A stretch of DNA of 13,612 nucleotides, from assembly GCA_016297855.1 (NCBI GenBank), contig JAEDFW010000043.1, positions 1-13,612 on the forward strand, in the 5' to 3' direction. The notes below the pieces were generated by a model. That model was not told where the DNA came from. It did not search any database and saw only the letters and a program-made list of their open reading frames with translations. Position 1 is the first letter of the stretch. The number at the start of each line of letters is the position of its first letter. Origin of the DNA: Oscillospiraceae bacterium (GTDB taxonomy: Bacteria; Bacillota; Clostridia; Oscillospirales; Oscillospiraceae). Below are positions 6,516 to 13,079 of the stretch, in pieces. Made by a program: the position numbers and the translations under genes.

Positions 6516-7040
6516 ATGAAACGCATTGAAAAGGAAAACTACTATCTGGATATCGCGCAGACGGTGCTCGAACGCTCGACCTGTCTGCGCCGGTGCTACG
6601 GCGCGATCATCGTGCGCAACGACGAGATCGTCGCCACCGGCTACAACGGTGCGCCGCGCGGCCGGAAAAACTGTGTCGATTTGGGCTTCTGTGTGCGTGA
6701 GCAGATGCGTGTGCCGCGCGGAGAGCGGTACGAGCTGTGCCGCAGCGTCCACGCCGAGGCCAACGCCATCATCTCCGCTTCGCGCAACGAGTGCATCGGC
6801 GCGGATCTGTATCTTGTGGGTAAGGACGCAAAAACGGGGCAGATTCTGGGCGATGCGACGTCGTGTTCGATGTGCAGGCGCACGATCATCAACGCCGGCA
6901 TCCGGCGCGTGGTCATCCGCAACACGCCGACAGAATTTACCGTCGTGCCCGTGCAGCAGTGGATCGACGACGATGAGTCACTGTTTGATCTCAGCGATCT
7001 GAGCGAGCTGGGCTTGCCTGTGCCGGAGGCGAATGAATAA
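6516..7040 (+). CDS. comEB: dCMP deaminase (ComEB-type)
   Basis: Zinc-dependent cytidine/deoxycytidylate deaminase fold, 174 residues, predicted to convert dCMP to dUMP in the cytoplasm and so supply the thymidylate pathway. The ATG at 6516 is preceded by AAAGGAGG with 7-base spacing. The GTG at 6486 is in frame but lies inside the promoter. Seen motifs: TGYNGAPRG (residues 41-49), characteristic of dCMP deaminases; SVHAEANAI with zinc ligand His79 and catalytic Glu81; and SCSMC giving zinc ligands Cys117 and Cys120. A typical dCMP deaminase region rich in extra cysteines (C23, C27, C53, C59, C75) is present. In Bacillus the orthologue sits in the competence operon comE, but here no competence genes are adjacent, so the role is most likely nucleotide metabolism. 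The acidic tail (DDDESLFDLSDLSE) is poorly conserved in general. A small membrane protein gene follows 44 bases downstream. Confidence 0.92.
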   Translation: MKRIEKENYYLDIAQTVLERSTCLRRCYGAIIVRNDEIVATGYNGAPRGRKNCVDLGFCVREQMRVPRGERYELCRSVHAEANAIISASRNECIGADLYLVGKDAKTGQILGDATSCSMCRRTIINAGIRRVVIRNTPTEFTVVPVQQWIDDDESLFDLSDLSELGLPVPEANE

Positions 7041-7070
7041 CTTTACCGATTTTGGGCGATACTTCCTGTA

Positions 7071-7079
7071 AAAGGAGGG
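7071..7079 (+). promoter_or_regulatory. Ribosome binding site of the small tail-anchored protein gene
   Basis: AAAGGAGGG, 5 bases before the ATG at 7085. Its strength argues that this short gene is translated. Confidence 0.7.
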
Positions 7080-7084
7080 ATCGT

Positions 7085-7363
7085 ATGGTCAAGGGTGTGA
7101 CACGGCAGGTGGTCATGGTACGCTCGCCGGACGCAGAACTGTTTGAGCAGGCGATTTTTATCGTCCGTTCCGACGCTGTGGGAAAAGACGGTGTGACGGA
7201 GGACGAAATTCTGCAGCAGGCTCGCTCGGCTGCCGGGCGGTATGTTGCACAGCGCGTGCCGGGCGCGCGGCTGACGGCAAGAAGGCTGATCGCAGATCTC
7301 GCTTTTGCTGTCATGGGCGGTGCGCTGGTGGGACTTGCCTGGCTGCTTTCCGGTTTTTTTTAA
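7085..7363 (+). CDS. Hypothetical small membrane protein with C-terminal anchor
   Basis: A 92-residue protein that I do not recognise with a known function. The N-terminal 65 residues are soluble and charged (MVKGVTRQVVMVRSPDAELF, then EQAIFIVR and a GVTEDEILQQA helix). Residues about 68-92 form one hydrophobic segment (LIADLAFAVMGGALVGLAWL followed by LSGFF) ending at the C-terminus, so it looks tail-anchored with the soluble part in the cytoplasm. The start is supported by a strong ribosome binding site. It sits 44 bases after the dCMP deaminase gene with no promoter seen between, and a good terminator follows 20 bases after its stop, so the two are probably cotranscribed. Whether they work together is unknown. 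Confidence 0.8.
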   Translation: MVKGVTRQVVMVRSPDAELFEQAIFIVRSDAVGKDGVTEDEILQQARSAAGRYVAQRVPGARLTARRLIADLAFAVMGGALVGLAWLLSGFF

Positions 7364-7382
7364 ACAAATTGTGCAATCGCTG

Positions 7383-7409
7383 CAGGCGCCGTATCGGCGC
7401 CTGTTTTTT
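7383..7409 (+). terminator. Rho-independent terminator after the deaminase/small protein operon
   Basis: A perfect 8-bp stem, CAGGCGCC (7383-7390) with GGCGCCTG (7396-7403), a 5-base loop and six T (7404-7409). Confidence 0.92.
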
Positions 7410-7556
7410 GCCGCGCAAAGCATGGCAATAAGGCCAGATGCCGGCTGAGCCGGCACAGCCCGTATGCGCGGAAAGCCGCATGTGCGCCGTCTTTGCCTGC
7501 TTGCTTGGCGCGCTGCCGGCGCAGGAAACTTTTTGCGACAAAAAATGAAATAGGTC
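7410..7556. other. Structured intergenic stretch without a recognisable gene
   Basis: Between the terminator and the feo promoter there is no convincing reading frame. The stretch holds several inverted repeats: TGCCGGC-TGA-GCCGGCA (7439-7455, perfect 7-bp arms); an overlapping alternative hairpin GCATGGC/GCC..ATGC (7420-7441); an ATGCGCGG-AAAG-CCGCAT hairpin just after these; and a GC-rich palindromic patch near 7508-7525. It could hold a small RNA or merely relics of transcription signals. No known RNA family is recognised. Confidence 0.4.
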
Positions 7557-7585
7557 TTGCCTTTTCCGAACCCCTGAACTATACT
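7557..7585 (+). promoter_or_regulatory. Promoter of the feo operon
   Basis: -35 TTGCCT (7557-7562), a 17-bp spacer and -10 TATACT (7580-7585), the same class as the other promoters in the window. Predicted transcription start near 7592, leaving an untranslated leader of about 84 bases before feoA. Confidence 0.7.
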
Positions 7586-7599
7586 ATCTTCGAAAAAAT

Positions 7600-7615
7600 G
7601 TTAGTTAATGCTAAC
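7600..7615. promoter_or_regulatory. Putative DtxR/IdeR-family operator upstream of feoA
   Basis: GTTAG-TTAATG-CTAAC is a perfect 5-bp dyad with 6-base spacing, positioned about +8 to +24 from the predicted start. The TTAG...CTAA arms match the style of DtxR-type iron-repressor boxes, and its place before feoAB makes iron-dependent repression by a roadblock mechanism likely. No regulator gene is in the window. Confidence 0.55.
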
Positions 7616-7626
7616 TCCAAAAAACG

Positions 7627-7644
7627 GCGGATGGAACCATCCGC
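7627..7644 (+). other. Hairpin in the feoA leader
   Basis: GCGGATGG and CCATCCGC form a perfect 8-bp inverted repeat with a 2-base centre (in RNA the closing pairs would open to a small loop), ending 16 bases before the AAAGGGG ribosome binding site at 7661-7667. No T run follows, so it is not a terminator. It may stabilise the mRNA 5' end. Confidence 0.5.
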
Positions 7645-7675
7645 GTTCGGCATAGAATTGAAAGGGGTGCATACG

Positions 7676-7906
7676 ATGAAGCTGGATGAATTACAGGCCG
7701 GTCACGCCGGAATCATCACCGCCGTGGGCGGCGAGGGGATTCTGCGCTGCCGGCTTTTGGATATGGGGCTGATTCCGCAGACAAAAATACAGGTGACAAA
7801 AATCGCGCCGATGGGAGATCCCATGGAGCTTTCGCTGCGCGGCTACAGCCTGACGCTGCGCAAGGAGGACGCGCACAATATTGACGTTGAGGAGGACGCG
7901 GTATGA
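7676..7906 (+). CDS. feoA: FeoA, ferrous iron transport accessory protein
   Basis: Small SH3-like cytoplasmic protein of 76 residues, the usual FeoA length, thought to interact with FeoB and influence its activity. Typical family features: an N-terminal KLDELQAGHAGIITAVGG strand region, the conserved LRCRLLDMGLIPQTKIQV segment (residues about 23-40), and the C-terminal DPMELSLRGYSLTLRKEDA segment that closes the barrel. The ATG at 7676 follows AAAGGGG with 8-base spacing; the longer frame from 7493 would pass through the promoter and operator and is rejected. Its stop overlaps the feoB start (ATGA at 7903-7906), so the two are translationally coupled. Control by iron is suggested by the DtxR-like dyad upstream. 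Confidence 0.95.
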   Translation: MKLDELQAGHAGIITAVGGEGILRCRLLDMGLIPQTKIQVTKIAPMGDPMELSLRGYSLTLRKEDAHNIDVEEDAV

Positions 7907-9888
7907 TCTTTGCGCTGGCAGGCAACCAGAACTGCGGAAAGACGACGCTGTTTAACCAGCTGACGGGCGCGAATCAGCACGTCGGAAACTTTCCGGGCGT
8001 CACGGTCGACCGCAAGTCGGGTGACGTTCGCGGGCAGAAGGACTGTTCGGTGGTGGATCTTCCCGGCATCTATTCGCTGCGGCCGTATACGGCCGAGGAG
8101 ATCGTGACACGCGATTTTATCATCCATGAAAAGCCAGACGCGATCATCAATATCGTAGACGCGACCAATCTTGAGCGTAATTTGTATCTCACGCTGCAGA
8201 TGCTGTCGCTGCGTGTGCCCACGGTGCTGGCGCTCAACATGATGGATGAGCTGACCGGCAACGGCGGCTCGGTGGATGTGGAAAAGCTGTCGCAGGGGCT
8301 GGGCATTCCGGTCGTGCCCATCTGTGCCGCTTCCGGCGACGGTGTGAGCGCGCTGATCGATGAGGTCATGCGCGTGGCGCAGAAGCGTGTTTTGCCTAAG
8401 GTATACGATTTCTGCGCACCCGGCCCGGTGCACCGCTGCATCCATGCCGTGTGCCACCAGATCGAAGACCACGCACTTCTGGCGGGCGTGAGTACGCGCT
8501 TTGCCGCGACGTGTCTCATCGAGGGCGATCCGCTGCTTTCCAGCAGCCTGCAGCTCGACCAGAACGAGCTGGAGCTGATCGAGCACTCCATCGTGCAGAT
8601 GGAGACCGAACGCGGGCTCGACCGCAACGCCGCGCTGGCCGATATGCGCTACAGCTTCATTGAAAAGCTGGTCGCGGACGCGGTGGTAAAGCCCCGCGAG
8701 AGCAAGGAGCACCGCAGAAGCGTCCAGGCGGACAAGCTGCTTACGGGCAAGTATACGGCCATCCCCATTTTTCTGGGCGTGATGATGCTCATCTTCTATC
8801 TGACGTTCAACGTCATCGGAAGCTTTTTGAGCGACCTCCTCGCCATGGGCATCGACGCGCTCACCGCGCTGGCCGACCGGGCGCTCACGGCCTACGGCCT
8901 CAACCCTGTGGTACATAGCCTGCTCATTGACGGTATTTTTGAGGGCGTGGGATCAGTCCTGAGCTTTTTGCCCATCATCGTGACGCTGTTCTTCTTCCTG
9001 TCCATCCTCGAGGATACGGGCTACATGGCGCGTGTGGCGTTTGTGATGGATAAGCTGCTGCGAAAGATCGGCCTTTCGGGCAAGTCCATCGTACCGATGC
9101 TCATCGGCTTCGGCTGCACGGTGCCTGCCGTCATGGCTACGCGCACGCTTTCTTCCGAGCGTGACAGGACGATGACCATCCTGCTCACGCCCTTCATGAG
9201 CTGCTCGGCCAAGATTCCCATCTACGCGTTCTTTACCGCGGCCTTTTTCCCGCATAACGGGGCACTTGTTATGATCGGACTGTATGTGACGGGCATTGTC
9301 ATCGGTATTCTCGCCGCGCTGGTGCTGGATAAGGCGGCCTTCCGCGGCAAGCCCATCCCGTTTGTGATGGAGCTGCCCAACTACCGCCTGCCGAGTGTCA
9401 AGAGCGTGGCGCTTCTGCTGTGGGACAAGGCAAAGGATTTTCTGCAGCGCGCGTTCACAGTCATTTTCTTTGCCACCATCATCGTCTGGTTCCTGCAGAG
9501 CTTTGACGCGCGGCTGAACGTCGTATCCGACAGCGCAAACAGCCTGCTGGCCATGCTCGGCCGGCTGATCGCGCCCATCTTTGCGCCGCTGGGCTTCGGC
9601 GACTGGCGCTGTGCCACGGCGCTGGTCACGGGCTTTATCGCCAAGGAATCGGTCGTGAGCACGCTCGAGATTCTCGCTGCCGGCAGCGCAATTACGGCGC
9701 TGTTTACCACAAAGACCGCCGTGAGCTTTCTCGTATTCACGCTTCTGTATACGCCCTGCGTGGCAGCCATTGCCGCTATCCGCCGCGAGGTCGGTTCCGG
9801 CCTGCGTGCTGCGTGCGTTGCGCTGAGCCAGTGCTGTGTTGCGTGGCTGGCTGCGTACTGTGTGTACTGCGTGTCGCTTTTGTTGTAA
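7903..9888 (+). CDS. feoB: FeoB, ferrous iron transporter with GTPase domain
   Basis: Inner-membrane Fe(II) uptake protein of 661 residues, within the family range though at its short end. The N-terminal GTPase domain has G1 GNQNCGKTT (7-15), G2 Thr34 in PGVTVD, G3 DLPG (52-55), G4 NMMD (112-115) and G5 CAASGDG near 147-153. A helical GDI-like region follows to about residue 275. The membrane part begins near residue 285 (YTAIPIFLGVMMLIFYLTF) and contains two Gate-like modules. The conserved GFGCTVPAVMATRT is at 402-415, with Cys405 in the proposed ion path. The second half, with FIAKESVVSTLEIL, is also typical. The C-terminal helix is rich in cysteine (SQCCVAWLAAYCVYCVSLLL). The gene overlaps feoA by 4 bases and is followed by a Cys-rich FeoB-associated protein, a standard Firmicute feo operon. 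Confidence 0.96.
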   Translation: MIFALAGNQNCGKTTLFNQLTGANQHVGNFPGVTVDRKSGDVRGQKDCSVVDLPGIYSLRPYTAEEIVTRDFIIHEKPDAIINIVDATNLERNLYLTLQMLSLRVPTVLALNMMDELTGNGGSVDVEKLSQGLGIPVVPICAASGDGVSALIDEVMRVAQKRVLPKVYDFCAPGPVHRCIHAVCHQIEDHALLAGVSTRFAATCLIEGDPLLSSSLQLDQNELELIEHSIVQMETERGLDRNAALADMRYSFIEKLVADAVVKPRESKEHRRSVQADKLLTGKYTAIPIFLGVMMLIFYLTFNVIGSFLSDLLAMGIDALTALADRALTAYGLNPVVHSLLIDGIFEGVGSVLSFLPIIVTLFFFLSILEDTGYMARVAFVMDKLLRKIGLSGKSIVPMLIGFGCTVPAVMATRTLSSERDRTMTILLTPFMSCSAKIPIYAFFTAAFFPHNGALVMIGLYVTGIVIGILAALVLDKAAFRGKPIPFVMELPNYRLPSVKSVALLLWDKAKDFLQRAFTVIFFATIIVWFLQSFDARLNVVSDSANSLLAMLGRLIAPIFAPLGFGDWRCATALVTGFIAKESVVSTLEILAAGSAITALFTTKTAVSFLVFTLLYTPCVAAIAAIRREVGSGLRAACVALSQCCVAWLAAYCVYCVSLLL

Positions 9889-9900
9889 GGAGGCGCTCGG

Positions 9901-10041
9901 ATGCTTGAAGTTCTGGTTCTGGCGCTGCTTGGCGCATGGTCGGTTTTTGCACTGCGTTCGATGAAAAAACGCAGGAAAAGCGGCTGCTGCTCATGCGGCT
10001 GCCAAAGCTGCGGCGATTGCAGCGGCTGCAGTAAAAAATGA
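9901..10041 (+). CDS. FeoB-associated Cys-rich membrane protein
   Basis: A 46-codon gene, starting 12 bases after feoB with its own strong TAAGGAGG (9886-9893) that overlaps the feoB stop. The protein has one N-terminal membrane segment (LEVLVLALLGAWSVFAL, residues 2-18), a basic stop-transfer patch (RSMKKRRK) and then a cytoplasmic tail with seven cysteines (29, 30, 32, 34, 37, 40, 43) in a CCSCGCQSCGDCSGC cluster. This is the layout of the FeoB-associated Cys-rich family found after feoB in Firmicutes. It may bind iron or an Fe-S cluster at the transporter exit or act in place of FeoC; its exact role is not known. A terminator follows about 40 bases downstream. Confidence 0.88.
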   Translation: MLEVLVLALLGAWSVFALRSMKKRRKSGCCSCGCQSCGDCSGCSKK

Positions 10042-10082
10042 AACTGCACGGGGCTTTTTCCCGCAGACGCGAAAAAATGCTG

Positions 10083-10125
10083 AAAGCCGGATCATGACTG
10101 CTTGCGGTCATGATCCGGCTTTTTT
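10083..10125. terminator. Long, probably bidirectional terminator between feo and htrA
   Basis: A perfect 16-bp stem (10083-10098 with 10107-10122) with an 8-base loop, running into T at 10120-10125 on the plus strand for the feo operon. In the minus direction the hairpin leads to TTTCAGCATTTTTT, suitable for ending the htrA transcript, whose gene stops at 10133. Confidence 0.9.
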
Positions 10126-10132
10126 CCTGCGA

Positions 10133-11494
10133 TTATTTTCCGGTCGCCTGGTCGACGAGCACGATGTCCACCAGATAATACTGCCCGCCGCGATAGACTG
10201 TGAGCGTCACGGTATCGCCGGCGACAAACTGGTTTTTCACCTTGTTCAGCTCGTCGATGGAGGTCACGGGGATGTCGTTGATGGCGGTGATGACGTCCCC
10301 CTCGGAAAGACCCTTGGCTTTGGCGTCACTGCCTTCGGCGACAGAGGTGACGTAGATGCCGGACGGCAGATGGTAATACGTCCGGAACGTGTTGGGAAGC
10401 GTCTCGCCCGTGATGCCGATGGCCGGACGTCCGGCGACATAGCCGTTTTCAATCAGTTCGTCAATGATGGGCTTGGCGACGGAGATGGGAATGGCGAAGC
10501 CCAGACCTTCGATGCTGGCAGAGGAATAGTACGAGCTCATCTTCATCGTGTTGATGCCCACGACCTGCCCGTAGCAGTTGATAAGCGGGCCGCCGGAGTT
10601 GCCGTTGTTGAGCGCGGCATTGGTCTGAATCAGCGTCATCGTACGGTCGCCCACCGTAAGGTCCCGATTGATGGCGGAAATAATGCCGTTTGTCATCGTG
10701 CCGCGCAGCTGTACGCCGAGCGGGTCGCCGATGGCCACGACCGAATCGCCCACACGCAGTTGGCTCGAATCGCCGAACTGCGCCGGCTGCAGGCCGGAGG
10801 CGTCCATTTTAAGCACTGCGATATCGCTCGTTTCATCGCTGCCGACCAGCATGGCGTCATACTGGTGATCGTCGCTGGTCAGTACAGAGATCACCTGTGC
10901 ATTTTCAATGACGTGGTGGTTGGTGATAACGTAGCCGTCGGCGGACATGATGATGCCCGTGCCGCTGGCCGTGCCGGAGGGCGTGGCTGTGGTGATGGAG
11001 ACGACGCTGCCGATCACCTGCTGGTAGATTTCCTGCAGGCTGAGCGCAGATTCCTCGTCTGACGGGCGCGTCTGCACCGAGCTCGGCGAATCTGTAATTT
11101 CCAGCGTGACACCCGTGCCGAGCGGCGCGCTCTGATGCACCTGCGCATCGGAAGAGACGGCGTCGGACGCAGCCTGCTGCGGCTCAGAGACGGACGGCTC
11201 GGAGGTTTCCGGCGTCGCAGCCGGCTCCTGCTTTGCGCCGAGCGAAAGCGTAAGTCCGGACGGCGTGCGCTCGATGGAGACAGCATAGCTTCGCACCACA
11301 TAGACGATGCCTACCGTGAGTGCGATCAGAAGCGCCGTTGCCAGAATGCCGATCAGCGCATTCATTCTGCGCGTATGACGGCTGGAGCGCATCGGCGTTC
11401 TTTCGGGCGGCGGATAGTAGCCGCCGGATGACGGCTCGTCGTAAGCGTGTATGGAATTGTCGTCATAAAAGCTGTTGTCATCAAAATAGCTCAT
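10133..11494 (-). CDS. Membrane-anchored HtrA/DegP-family serine protease
   Basis: Surface protein-quality-control protease of 453 residues. Order of parts: an acidic, Tyr-rich cytoplasmic tail (1-45, with YFDDNSFYDDNS); one membrane helix about 46-68 (ALIGILATALLIALTVGIVY); a low-complexity Ser/Glu/Pro linker (90-150); a trypsin-like domain with the catalytic triad His194 (TNHHV), Asp224 (SDIAVLK) and Ser300 (GNSGGP); and one C-terminal PDZ domain (about 360-450, GIYVTSVAEGSDAKAKGL, GDVITAIND). All catalytic residues are intact. The start at 11494 is chosen because AGAAGGT precedes it on the minus strand (11501-11507). It lies downstream of a two-component system transcribed in the same direction, 151 bases after the kinase gene, which suggests control by that system as for Bacillus CssRS and HtrA. 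It degrades or refolds misfolded secreted proteins; specific clients are unknown. Confidence 0.94.
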   Translation of the reverse strand: MSYFDDNSFYDDNSIHAYDEPSSGGYYPPPERTPMRSSRHTRRMNALIGILATALLIALTVGIVYVVRSYAVSIERTPSGLTLSLGAKQEPAATPETSEPSVSEPQQAASDAVSSDAQVHQSAPLGTGVTLEITDSPSSVQTRPSDEESALSLQEIYQQVIGSVVSITTATPSGTASGTGIIMSADGYVITNHHVIENAQVISVLTSDDHQYDAMLVGSDETSDIAVLKMDASGLQPAQFGDSSQLRVGDSVVAIGDPLGVQLRGTMTNGIISAINRDLTVGDRTMTLIQTNAALNNGNSGGPLINCYGQVVGINTMKMSSYYSSASIEGLGFAIPISVAKPIIDELIENGYVAGRPAIGITGETLPNTFRTYYHLPSGIYVTSVAEGSDAKAKGLSEGDVITAINDIPVTSIDELNKVKNQFVAGDTVTLTVYRGGQYYLVDIVLVDQATGK

Positions 11495-11510
11495 AATGAT
11501 ACCTTCTGAC

Positions 11511-11537
11511 TGCGGCAGCGCTGGGCGCACTGCCGCA
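11511..11537 (-). other. Hairpin in the htrA leader
   Basis: TGCGGCAG (11511-11518) and CTGCCGCA (11530-11537) form a perfect 8-bp stem, extended by two pairs after one mismatch. In the mRNA it sits about 4 bases upstream of the ribosome binding site, leaving it free. It may stabilise the 5' end or modulate translation. There is no T run, so it is not a terminator. Confidence 0.5.
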
Positions 11538-11586
11538 AAGAGATCGTGCCGCCGGCAAGACGTGGCGGGGCGGATACAAAGATCTG

Positions 11587-11637
11587 ATACTGCAAGTATA
11601 CCCGGATTTTCTCCGGCAATGTTGAACGTTTTGTAAA
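11587..11637 (-). promoter_or_regulatory. Putative regulated promoter of htrA
   Basis: On the minus strand a good -10 TATACT (11595-11600) lacks a proper -35 at 17 bp. Where an activator would sit, there are repeat-like elements TTTACA (11632-11637) and TTCAACA (11620-11626) separated by 5 bases, like sites of OmpR/PhoB-type regulators. A perfect dyad ATACT-GCA-AGTAT (11587-11599) overlaps the -10. This fits activation by the adjacent response regulator, but the sites are inferred. Confidence 0.4.
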
Positions 11638-11645
11638 TCCCGCGT

Positions 11646-13076
11646 TCAGCGCACGACCGGCAGCGTGAAGCTGAAGCGCGTCACGCCGTTTTCGCTCTCA
11701 GCCCAGATATCGCCGCCGTGCGCGCCGACGATGGTTTTGGCAATGTAGAGCCCGAGGCCCCAGCCCTCACGGTCGGCCGAACGGCTCTTGTCGGCCTTGT
11801 GGAAGCGGTCAAACAGCAGCGGCAGCTCCTCCGGCGCGATGGTCTGGCCTGTGTTCTGTACCACAACGCAGGCGGTGGACGATTTTACGCTCAGCAGCAG
11901 GGAGAGACTGCCGCTTGGCGAACAGAACTTGATGGCGTTGTCGATCAGATTGTAAAGAACCTGTGTGATGCTGTCACGCTCCGCGCGTGTCCAGACAGGC
12001 TTGTCTGGCAGATCGACGCTGACCTGTAGGTGCCTGGCGTTGATCTTCTGCTCGAAGGTGATGAGCACGTCGCTCATTGCCTCCCCCAGATCAAAGCGCG
12101 TTTTGCGGCTTTCCTCAATGCCCTGCGCCTGCATCCGCGAAATATCGAGCATATTGCGCACGAGGCGCGAAAGGCGCCGGACTTCGCCCGATACGATCTG
12201 CATATAATGCTTCTGTTTTTCCGGCGGAATGGTGCCGTCGAGCATGCCGTCAATATAGCCGCCGATGGTGGTCATGGGTGTTTTCAGCTCATGACTGACA
12301 TTGGCGACAAATTCCTGCCTGCGCTGCTCCGATTCCTCCAGCGAGGCGGCCATGGTGTTAAATGCCTGCGCCAGGTCGTTGATCTCGCGTGTATTCTGAT
12401 TGGAAACCTCCACACGCGCTGACAGATCGCCCCGGCCGTATCGCCGCGCCGTCTCGGCTACCTGCGCAAGCGGCCGCACCTGGCTGCGCGAGAAGAAGGT
12501 CGCCGCCAGAAGCGCCACGATGATGACGATGATCGCCGGATAGAAAAACAGCGCGCCGCTGTGCGAGACAAGTTCCAGCGTCTGCGTCATGGCCGACGAG
12601 ACGATGACATAGCCAATCGTCTCTCCGGTCATGTTGGAGCTGATGCACACGCCCGTGATATAGCGCGGCGCGTCGTAGATGCCCGCGAGCGTATCTGTCT
12701 GCGGCACGTCGCCGCCCTGCGCAATGGAGGAAAGGAAGGCTGCGTCCACCATTTTCCCGAGGTGCTGACAGCTCAGCTGCTCGCAGGAACAGAGCAGAAC
12801 TGTACCTGTCTCGTCGCATACCAGCGCCTCGGCGCCGCCGATCTCAGAGAAGAAGGAAAGGCTCATTCGAAAATCCCAGCTGCTCTCCAGCTCGCCCGAC
12901 GAGTCATAGGCCCGCGCGAGATTCGCTACGGCCTCGGCGTTGCCGCGCAGCGTATCAATGGCCTGTGCCTGCAGGGAATTGCGCATAAGTGACAAGAAGG
13001 AGATGCCTGTGAGCAGCATACAGGCCAGCAGCAGCGTGGCGATCATGGTGAACTGCCGGCGGAAGGTTGTTTTCAT
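11646..13076 (-). CDS. Sensor histidine kinase (HAMP, HisKA, HATPase)
   Basis: Membrane-bound two-component sensor of 476 residues. Parts in order: membrane helix 1 (about 9-31); an extracytoplasmic sensor domain (about 32-175); membrane helix 2 (about 176-195, FFYPAIIVIIVALLAATFF); a HAMP linker (196-250, RPLAQVAETARRYGRGDLSA); the HisKA domain with phospho-acceptor His262 in NVSHELKTP; and the HATPase domain with N box NLIDNA (376-381), a variant G1 box QNTGQTI (407-413, Asn for the usual Asp), F box LFDRFHKAD and G2 box GWGLGLYIAK. The Asn variant is seen in other functional kinases of this type. The sensor domain has a notable LCSCEQLSCQH cysteine cluster (Cys96, 98, 103). The ATG is 3 bases after the response regulator stop. 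It probably phosphorylates that regulator on envelope stress; the signal is unknown. Confidence 0.93.
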   Translation of the reverse strand: MKTTFRRQFTMIATLLLACMLLTGISFLSLMRNSLQAQAIDTLRGNAEAVANLARAYDSSGELESSWDFRMSLSFFSEIGGAEALVCDETGTVLLCSCEQLSCQHLGKMVDAAFLSSIAQGGDVPQTDTLAGIYDAPRYITGVCISSNMTGETIGYVIVSSAMTQTLELVSHSGALFFYPAIIVIIVALLAATFFSRSQVRPLAQVAETARRYGRGDLSARVEVSNQNTREINDLAQAFNTMAASLEESEQRRQEFVANVSHELKTPMTTIGGYIDGMLDGTIPPEKQKHYMQIVSGEVRRLSRLVRNMLDISRMQAQGIEESRKTRFDLGEAMSDVLITFEQKINARHLQVSVDLPDKPVWTRAERDSITQVLYNLIDNAIKFCSPSGSLSLLLSVKSSTACVVVQNTGQTIAPEELPLLFDRFHKADKSRSADREGWGLGLYIAKTIVGAHGGDIWAESENGVTRFSFTLPVVR

Positions 13077-13079
13077 GTG

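Noticed and set aside
7311..7541. Minus-strand frame of 76 codons across the intergenic region before feoA
   Set aside because: It runs through the terminator hairpin and the 3' end of the small membrane protein gene, and has no good ribosome binding site and low-complexity basic composition.
7843..8916. Minus-strand open frame of 357 codons
   Set aside because: Antisense to feoB, without ribosome binding site or recognisable motif.
10094..11062. Long plus-strand open frame of 322 codons
   Set aside because: Antisense to htrA, whose catalytic motifs are intact; the composition (His/Asp/Val-rich) is that of a shadow frame.
11902..11922. Possible inactive kinase because the G1 box has Asn instead of Asp
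   Set aside because: The NTG form occurs in many intact kinases of this type, and the H, N, F and G2 boxes are all present.
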